A stretch of DNA of 64,000 nt. Source: Dyella_B nitratireducens. Lineage in GTDB: Bacteria; Pseudomonadota; Gammaproteobacteria; Xanthomonadales; Rhodanobacteraceae. Shown here piece after piece: positions 59,075-64,000 of the stretch (the stretch's first letter is position 1; each line of letters opens with the position of its first letter). Both the position numbers and the translations under genes were made by a program. The stretch is from NCBI RefSeq assembly GCF_049532905.1, contig NZ_CP064032.1, positions 3,224,001 through 3,288,000 on the forward strand, in the 5' to 3' direction. A model generated the notes under the pieces. That model did not search any database and was not told where the DNA came from. It saw nothing but the letters and a program-made list of their open reading frames with translations.

Positions 59075-59620
59075 TCAGGCGGCCGCTTGACGAAAATCAG
59101 GCGCGCGAACCAACCGGCCCATGCTGAACAGCGCCAGGCGCTGTCCGTCTACTTCCACGCGGTCTTCGACGAAGCGCGTCAGGCGCGGATCGTCTTCGCG
59201 CTCGGCGCCACGGCGTTGTTCCGCATCGACCGTGCGCTGCCCGAATACTTCGTCCACCAGCAACGCCACGCTGCCGCCGCCCTGGCGCACCACCAGCAGG
59301 CGTGCGCGTTCGGAATGCTGCGTGCGCTCGCTGAACAGGAAACGTGCCATGTCCACGACCGGCATCAGGTTGCCGCGCACGTTCGCCACGCCCAGCAGCC
59401 ACGGCTTGGTGCCGGGCACAGGTGTCAGCGTCGGCACGGCCAGCAATTCGTTGATCTCGTCGATCGCGCTCACGAACAGGGAGTTGCCGGCGCGATAACC
59501 GATGCCGCGCCATAGGCCAGGTGCTTCGAAACGCTCCTGCGTACCGGACGCGTGCGCCAGCGAAAGCCGCTCGTAGCGGGCCAGAACTTCGAAGGGCGAC
59601 TGGGCGGCAGTTGCGGTCAT
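59075..59620 (-). CDS. pilI: CheW-like coupling protein PilI
   Basis: A 181-residue adaptor that couples PilJ to ChpA. CheW fold visible in WRGIGYRAGNSLFVSAIDEINELLAVP, GTKPWLLGVANVRGNLMPVVDMARFL and LLVVRQGGGSVALLVDEVFGQ. It starts seven bases after pilH and precedes pilJ by about 110 bases, in the conserved order. Confidence 0.94.
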   Translation of the reverse strand: MTATAAQSPFEVLARYERLSLAHASGTQERFEAPGLWRGIGYRAGNSLFVSAIDEINELLAVPTLTPVPGTKPWLLGVANVRGNLMPVVDMARFLFSERTQHSERARLLVVRQGGGSVALLVDEVFGQRTVDAEQRRGAEREDDPRLTRFVEDRVEVDGQRLALFSMGRLVRAPDFRQAAA

Positions 59621-59627
59621 GCCCGTC

Positions 59628-59999
59628 TCACGCCGCCTTCGGCAACAATTCGTTGATGCATGCCAGCAAGTCTTTCTCGTTCACCGGCTTGGTGATGAAG
59701 GCCTTGGCGCCCTGGCGCATGCCCCACACGCGGTCGGTTTCCATCGACTTGGTGGTGATGATGACGATTGGTACATCGGCCGTGGCCGGGTCGCGCGTGA
59801 GCGTGCGCGTGGCCTGGAAGCCGTTCATGCCCGGCATGATGACGTCCATGATGACGAGGTCCGGCCGCGTCGCGCGTACGCGCTCGATACCGTCCTCGGC
59901 ATTGTTGCAGGAGTCGACGCGATGCCCTGCCCGTTCGAGCATGGTCGAAAACACGCGCACGTCTGTGGGCGAATCGTCGATGATGAGGATGTTGGCCAC
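59628..59999 (-). CDS. pilH: Twitching-motility response regulator PilH
   Basis: Single-domain CheY-like regulator of 123 residues: VANILIIDDSPTDVRVF, acceptor Asp in LVIMDVIMPGMNG, ITTKSM and KPVNEKD. The start is taken as GTG 59999, which gives the normal family N-terminus; a GTG at 60026 would add nine residues. In Pseudomonas PilH modulates pilus retraction and drains phosphate from the Chp kinase. Confidence 0.93.
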   Translation of the reverse strand: MANILIIDDSPTDVRVFSTMLERAGHRVDSCNNAEDGIERVRATRPDLVIMDVIMPGMNGFQATRTLTRDPATADVPIVIITTKSMETDRVWGMRQGAKAFITKPVNEKDLLACINELLPKAA

Positions 60000-60031
60000 G
60001 GCTCCCCCTTTAGAGCTTATTTTCACGAGCC

Positions 60032-60436
60032 TTAAACCGTACTGGCGACATGGCGGTGGATGGCACCAAGCAGTTCATCGCGGGTGAACGGTTTGGTGAG
60101 GTACTGCTCCGCACCGACAATGCGGCCACGTGCCTTGTCGAACAAGCCGTCCTTCGAGCTCAGCATGATCACCGGCGTCGAACGGAATTGCGGATTGTTC
60201 TTGATCAGCGCACACGTCTGATAGCCATCCAGTCGCGGCATCATGATGTCCACGAAGATGATGGCCGGTTTTTGGTCCGAGATCTTGGCCAACGCCTCGA
60301 AGCCGTCGACGGCGGTGAGCACCTCGCATCCTTCTTTCTTCAGCAAGGTTTCCGCCGTGCGGCGGATGGTCTTGGAGTCGTCAATGACCATGACCTTTAG
60401 ACCAGCCAGGCCGTTCGTAGCTACGTTCAAGTTCAC
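60032..60436 (-). CDS. pilG: Twitching-motility response regulator PilG
   Basis: CheY-like regulator of 134 residues with GLKVMVIDDSKTIRRTAETLLKKEG, acceptor Asp in IFVDIMMPRLDGYQ, LSSKDG and KPFTRDE. PilG promotes pilus extension through PilB and raises cAMP via the FimL route in Pseudomonas. Start is GTG 60436, preceded by a run of seven G. It is the first gene of the seven-gene chp operon. Confidence 0.95.
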   Translation of the reverse strand: MNLNVATNGLAGLKVMVIDDSKTIRRTAETLLKKEGCEVLTAVDGFEALAKISDQKPAIIFVDIMMPRLDGYQTCALIKNNPQFRSTPVIMLSSKDGLFDKARGRIVGAEQYLTKPFTRDELLGAIHRHVASTV

Positions 60437-60864
60437 TTAACCCCCCCTGCTGCCTGCCCCAGGCTCAGGTACGTCATCCAGCAAGCAGCAAACGGGCCAC
60501 AAACCGGACGCAGATGAAAAATTCCTGCTCAAGCTGTTCTTCGGTGCCCAATCTGCGTCGGGCGCTCCGTCGTTGCTGTTTACTGCCTGGGCGGTCTTCC
60601 GTCAAGGAAAAAACGTTGTGGCGGGGGGGCTTATCACCAAAATCGCGAACACATATGTGAAAGAAGACCCACAGTGGCACCTTCGGACAAAGGAGTGTCC
60701 CTGAGCTGCCCAAATTTGCGCATAGCTCATCCTTGGGAATCTGACCGGTGCCATGCAACACACCCTGCAGGCCTTGCCGGGCACGTGGAATAGATCAGAG
60801 CATCCCTTGTGGCACCCCGACCACCTCGGCGAACATGCACGCCCCACTCGCCAACGGAACCGCC
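60437..60864. other. 428-base gap between divergent pilG and gshB
   Basis: No gene is supported. On the minus strand TTGACG (60600-60605) and TAAACA (60577-60582) are 17 bases apart and could be the pilG promoter, leaving a 5' leader of about 130 bases. A run of seven G (60621-60629 region) and a weak AAGGAG sequence toward gshB are the only other marks. Confidence 0.5.
60577..60605 (-). promoter_or_regulatory. Candidate sigma-70 promoter of the pil-chp operon
   Basis: TTGACG - 17 bases - TAAACA on the minus strand; five of six and three of six matches. No sigma-54 GG-GC element was noticed. Confidence 0.4.
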
Positions 60865-61833
60865 ATGCCCCGCTCGGTCGCCGTGCTGATGGATCCCATC
60901 GGCAGTATCAAGATCGCCAAGGACACCACCTTCGCCCTGCTGCTGGAAGCCCAGCGCCGCGGCCACCCGCTTTACTACATGGAGCAAGGTGACTTGGCCC
61001 TGCGCGATGGCGCCCCCTGGGCAAAGCTGCGTCCTCTGAGCGTGATGGACGATCCGACCGGTTGGTACACCCTGGGCGAAGCCCGCTGGACCGACCTGCG
61101 CGAGGTGGGCACCGTACTGTTGCGCAAGGATCCGCCGGTCGACCCCCAGTTCGTCTACGACACCTTGGTGATGGACGTCGCCCAGCGCGACGGCGTGCAG
61201 GTAGTGAACGACCCGCGTGCGCTACGTGACTGCAACGAGAAAGTGTTCGCCCTGCACTTTCCTCAATGCATGGCGCCGACCCTGGTAGCACGCGACCCGG
61301 CCGAGCTGCGCCGCTTCGTGGCCGAACACGGTGACGCCGTGCTCAAACCGTTGGACGGCATGGGCGGGCGCGGCATCTTCCGTGTGCAGGCCGGCGACAA
61401 GAACCTCAACTCCATGCTGGAAACGTTGGTGCAGGGCGATTCGCATGGTCAGGAACGTCAGTTCACAGTGGCGCAAAAATTCATTCCGCAGATCAGCGCG
61501 GGCGACAAGCGCATCTTGATGATCGATGGCGAGCCAGTGCCCTATGCCCTTGCACGCATTCCGCAGGGCGACGAATTCCGCGGCAACCTGGCTGCCGGCG
61601 GGCGCGGTGAAGGTGTCCCCCTTTCCGATCGCGACCGTTGGATCGCCGCCGAAGTCGGTCCCGAGTTGCGCCGCCGCGGCCTGCGTTTCGTAGGGCTGGA
61701 TGTGATCGGCGATTACCTGACCGAGATCAACGTCACATCGCCGACGTGCGCACGCGAACTGGACAAACAATTCGGGCTTAATATCGCGGGAATGTTGTTT
61801 GACGCCCTTGAGACCAGGCCATCCCTCGCGTGA
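60865..61833 (+). CDS. gshB: Glutathione synthetase
   Basis: ATP-grasp ligase of 322 residues that joins glycine to gamma-glutamylcysteine. N-terminal VAVLMDPIGSIKIAKDTTFALLLEA, the ATP-grasp core VLKPLDGMGGRGIFRV, and the C-terminal GLDVIGDYLTEINVTSPTC are intact. ATG 60865 has GGAA six bases upstream and gives the family N-terminus; codons at 60748 or 60835 are possible but less likely. As in Pseudomonas it lies between pilG and tonB; it overlaps tonB as GTGA. Confidence 0.96.
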   Translation: MPRSVAVLMDPIGSIKIAKDTTFALLLEAQRRGHPLYYMEQGDLALRDGAPWAKLRPLSVMDDPTGWYTLGEARWTDLREVGTVLLRKDPPVDPQFVYDTLVMDVAQRDGVQVVNDPRALRDCNEKVFALHFPQCMAPTLVARDPAELRRFVAEHGDAVLKPLDGMGGRGIFRVQAGDKNLNSMLETLVQGDSHGQERQFTVAQKFIPQISAGDKRILMIDGEPVPYALARIPQGDEFRGNLAAGGRGEGVPLSDRDRWIAAEVGPELRRRGLRFVGLDVIGDYLTEINVTSPTCARELDKQFGLNIAGMLFDALETRPSLA

Positions 61834-62696
61834 ATGCTGTAGCCCGCCGCCCTGGCGACAACAAGATCGGGGCCACCTTCGTTTTTTCGCTGCTGGTGCA
61901 TGGCCTGCTGCTGTTCGGCATCGGCGTCGGTTACGTCGCGACACGCCCGGCCCTGCCCACGCTCGACGTGACCCTGGTGAACGTCGCCAACAGCGAAGCG
62001 CCCGACAAGGCCGACTTCCTGGCCCAGGCCAACAACAAGGGCGGTGGCGAGAGCGACAAAACACAGCGGCCATCGCAACCCTTCTCAGGACTCCTACCGC
62101 TACCCAGCCAGGGCATCGCGCCCCAACCGGTCACGGCGGCGACGCCCTCGCCGCAACAGGCGACCGATCAACGCATGCTCACCACCACCGGGCAAGCCAA
62201 TTTCAGCGTCAACAGCGACAACGCCAAGGACGTGCGCGACACCCCGGACACCGCCACCGCCGATGAAGCGCGCCTGGCCCGAGAAGCCGCGCAACTGGCT
62301 GCCGAAGTCCGCCAGCAGTCGCAGGCTTACGCCAAGCGTCCGCACAAGAAATTCATTTCGGCCAACACCAAGGAATATGTGTATGCCGCCTACATGCGCG
62401 GCTGGGTGGACCGCATCGAACGCGTGGGCAACCTCAACTATCCGCAGCAGGCCCGCGACCAACACCTGCACGGCGACGTAATCCTCACTGTCGGCTTGAA
62501 CCGGGACGGCAGCATCTACAGCATCGACGTCACACAAAGTTCGGGTTACAGCGTCATCGACAAGGCGGCGATCGCGATCGTGAAGTTGTGTGCACCGTTC
62601 CCGGCGCTGCCACCGGACAACAAGGAAAAAGTGGACATTCTCTACATCACCCGCACTTGGCAGTTTCAGCCGGGAGATGTGTTGAAGACGCGGTGA
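61830..62696 (+). CDS. tonB: TonB-like energy transducer
   Basis: Protein of 288 residues starting with GTG. One N-terminal helix (about 14-36), a periplasmic linker rich in Gln, Ala, Asp and Pro (about 45-180), and a TonB C-terminal domain (about 195-285; NLNYPQQARDQHLHGDVILTVGLNRDGSIYSIDVTQSSG in parts). It resembles TonB3 of Pseudomonas, which lies at the same position and affects twitching. Downstream yqgE-ruvX-pyrB, expected from synteny, is missing. Confidence 0.92.
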   Translation: MNAVARRPGDNKIGATFVFSLLVHGLLLFGIGVGYVATRPALPTLDVTLVNVANSEAPDKADFLAQANNKGGGESDKTQRPSQPFSGLLPLPSQGIAPQPVTAATPSPQQATDQRMLTTTGQANFSVNSDNAKDVRDTPDTATADEARLAREAAQLAAEVRQQSQAYAKRPHKKFISANTKEYVYAAYMRGWVDRIERVGNLNYPQQARDQHLHGDVILTVGLNRDGSIYSIDVTQSSGYSVIDKAAIAIVKLCAPFPALPPDNKEKVDILYITRTWQFQPGDVLKTR

Positions 62697-62871
62697 GCAA
62701 GCAGAGCGGCGTCAAGAAGCACCAGCGGTCTCAAATTGCAAATGCAAGCTTGGAAGAAAACCTGGTGATCTCCGCAGCCATAGCCTTCCAGGTAGTTTTC
62801 CAGCCTAAGGTTTAGGCCGCCGGCCATATGAAACCGCCCCGCTTATACCGCGTGTACGGATCAGTGCCGGG

Positions 62872-62889
62872 GCGGGAGGCAACTCCCGC
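62872..62889. terminator. Hairpin between convergent tonB and the toxin-like gene
   Basis: Seven-pair stem GCGGGAG / CTCCCGC with a GCAA loop, 12 bases beyond the toxin-gene stop. No T-run; could be a REP-like palindrome. The remaining convergent gap (62697-62871) holds no gene. Confidence 0.5.
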
Positions 62890-62900
62890 GTACCTAGCCC

Positions 62901-64000
62901 CTACCTAAGATGAGTCGTAAGCCTTGCGTAGCTGTCGGCATTGCCAAAGGGCTCAGGAGAAAATTTGCCATCCAGATTGGCATGTTTATTATCGTTTTGA
63001 TCCAGATAATGATTGTCTTTGGTAAAAGCAGCAATATGCGTAAATTCGTGTGCCATAGTTTCAGTCTGCTTCCACTCTGGCATCGCCGCAAACTGTTCGC
63101 GAGATAAAACAATCTGGCCGGTATTGAGGTCGGCCTGTGCCGACGCACCAGGTCTCACGCTACCGAAATGTACATTTGAGGCCCCTGTTCTTAGGCTTTG
63201 CTCCATGGCATTCACTGTTACGGTGAGCGTGTTTTTGATGGCTGTGAGACCTTCCGGAGTCAATCCATCATCACCATAAACCTCTCGCACGTGCTCGGCA
63301 TCCTTCGGAGATAATGGTTTTTTGCCTGACAAATGGTCATCAATCTTATTGATCGTATTTCTGACCGTTCCGATCGATTTGTTTAACATATTCATAATAT
63401 TCTCCCGGTCGCCCGGGGATTCCGGCCCCACCACCGGCGCCTGCCCGCCTTGAACCTCCTGTCCGCTCGGTGTACCGCCCCCACCCCCGGCACCTCCACC
63501 ACCCCGGGCACGTCCGCCACCCGGCGTACCCTGCGTACCACCACCCCCGGCACCGCCTCTGCCATGTGCACCGCCCCCGGCACCGCCGCTGCCATGCGTA
63601 TCACCGCCCCCGGGGGCTCCGCCACCCTGAGCACCCCCACTACCCTGGAAACCTCCGCCGCCCGAGGTTCTTCCTTTCCCCGGGGATACCGGCATGTCGG
63701 TCAGCTCTCCTCCGCTACCTGTCTTGCCGTGCCGACCGAGAGTCCTAACGGGCCGTCCTGTTCGTGGATCAAGCACATGCCAGGTCATCGTGCGTGGGTC
63801 GAAGCCAACCTGATAGATATCTCCATCCCTCGTCGTGATGAAATAAGCCTCACTTCGATCGCGATGGCGGCGTGTATACAGGCCGTTTTCATCGGGTTGC
63901 AGCTTTTTCCCCGTTTCCGGGTCTTTCAGCTCGTCAGGGTCCATCCGATATTTAGATAAATCCTGCTTGCGTGCCGCTTCAGCAAGTTCGGATTGCAGCT
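62901..64000 (-). CDS. C-terminal part of a toxin-like protein with aspzincin (M35-type) peptidase domain
   Basis: The frame is open to the window edge, so the N-terminus lies outside. Of 366 visible residues, the first about 90 contain a wing-like block (GLYTRRHRDRSEAYFITTRDGDIYQV, then WHVLDPRTGRPVR) seen in large secreted effectors. A Gly-rich linker follows (about 75 residues), then about 190 residues with MAHEFTHIAAF (HExxH), TKDNHY and NADSYARL, the metal-ligand pattern of aspzincin M35 peptidases that often form the tip of polymorphic toxins. Base composition is visibly less GC-rich over the domain. No immunity gene is seen downstream. Confidence 0.78.
   Translation of the reverse strand, partial: LQSELAEAARKQDLSKYRMDPDELKDPETGKKLQPDENGLYTRRHRDRSEAYFITTRDGDIYQVGFDPRTMTWHVLDPRTGRPVRTLGRHGKTGSGGELTDMPVSPGKGRTSGGGGFQGSGGAQGGGAPGGGDTHGSGGAGGGAHGRGGAGGGGTQGTPGGGRARGGGGAGGGGGTPSGQEVQGGQAPVVGPESPGDRENIMNMLNKSIGTVRNTINKIDDHLSGKKPLSPKDAEHVREVYGDDGLTPEGLTAIKNTLTVTVNAMEQSLRTGASNVHFGSVRPGASAQADLNTGQIVLSREQFAAMPEWKQTETMAHEFTHIAAFTKDNHYLDQNDNKHANLDGKFSPEPFGNADSYARLTTHLR
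63440..63680 (-). repeat. Gly-codon repeat tract in the toxin-like gene
   Basis: Tandem GGN codons broken by Thr, Gln, Arg and His encode the Gly-rich linker. On the plus strand it appears as irregular CCACCCCCGGCACCGCC-like units of 9-12 bases. Such tracts easily change length. Confidence 0.75.

Noticed and set aside
63440..63680. Regular CCACCCCCGG units suggesting a CRISPR or minisatellite
   Set aside because: Units are irregular, in frame, and encode a Gly-rich protein linker; no constant repeat with unique spacers.

Overview
The window reads as chromosomal DNA of a high-GC gammaproteobacterium of the order Xanthomonadales, most likely Rhodanobacteraceae (Dyella/Rhodanobacter/Luteibacter type). 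This rests on gene content and order: thrS-infC-rpmI-rplT-pheS-pheT-ihfA-merR-tRNA-Pro, a divergent serA / D-2-hydroxyglutarate dehydrogenase pair, and the Pil-Chp twitching cluster lying between bioA-rsmE and gshB-tonB, as in Pseudomonas. Genus assignment is inference; no rRNA is present.

Layout. 1-6 kb: partial proline iminopeptidase, D-2-hydroxyglutarate dehydrogenase divergent from serA, a chemoreceptor with a possible sigma-28 promoter, and an unrecognised protein. 6-14 kb (minus strand): the translation operon ending in tRNA-Pro. Its 5' end carries what looks like a threonine attenuator: a leader peptide with three consecutive Thr codons, then an intrinsic terminator. infC appears to start at AUC. 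14-25 kb: sugar-nucleotide epimerase, HemJ-like protein, CHASE2 kinase plus response regulator, a structured non-coding gap, tRNA-Val, uvrB, a frameshifted pseudopilin, a lemA-TPM-TPM operon and dgkA. 25-35 kb: peptide transporter, RegB/RegA-like redox pair, isoaspartyl peptidase, BlaI/M56 pair with operator palindromes, fused CoA-transferase, and a response regulator with a histidine kinase whose ATP-binding domain is degenerate. 35-48 kb: tesA divergent from ybbA-ybbP with overlapping start codons, glutathione transferase, anion transporter, a repeat-built periplasmic protein, nudix-cysQ-mazG (GTGA overlaps), inositol-phosphatase-like gene plus gspN, bioA, a small exported protein and rsmE.

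48-62.7 kb: the complete Pil-Chp chemosensory operon pilG-pilH-pilI-pilJ-chpA-chpB-chpC (minus strand), which controls type IV pili. The methyltransferase pilK is absent, and the methylesterase ChpB has Ala at the position of the catalytic Ser; together this suggests a pathway without methylation-based adaptation. gshB and tonB follow divergently. 62.7-64 kb: synteny with Pseudomonas breaks, and a gene of visibly different composition enters from the right edge, encoding a Gly-rich linker and a C-terminal HExxH metallopeptidase (aspzincin/M35-like), probably a polymorphic-toxin-type effector.

Seven copies of a GTAG-footed inverted palindrome pair (REP/BIME) are scattered between genes, and three supply the TAG stop codon of a neighbouring gene. 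Further short palindromes (CATTCCCGC-type and CTCCC-type) are also dispersed. No IS element, CRISPR array or rRNA was seen.
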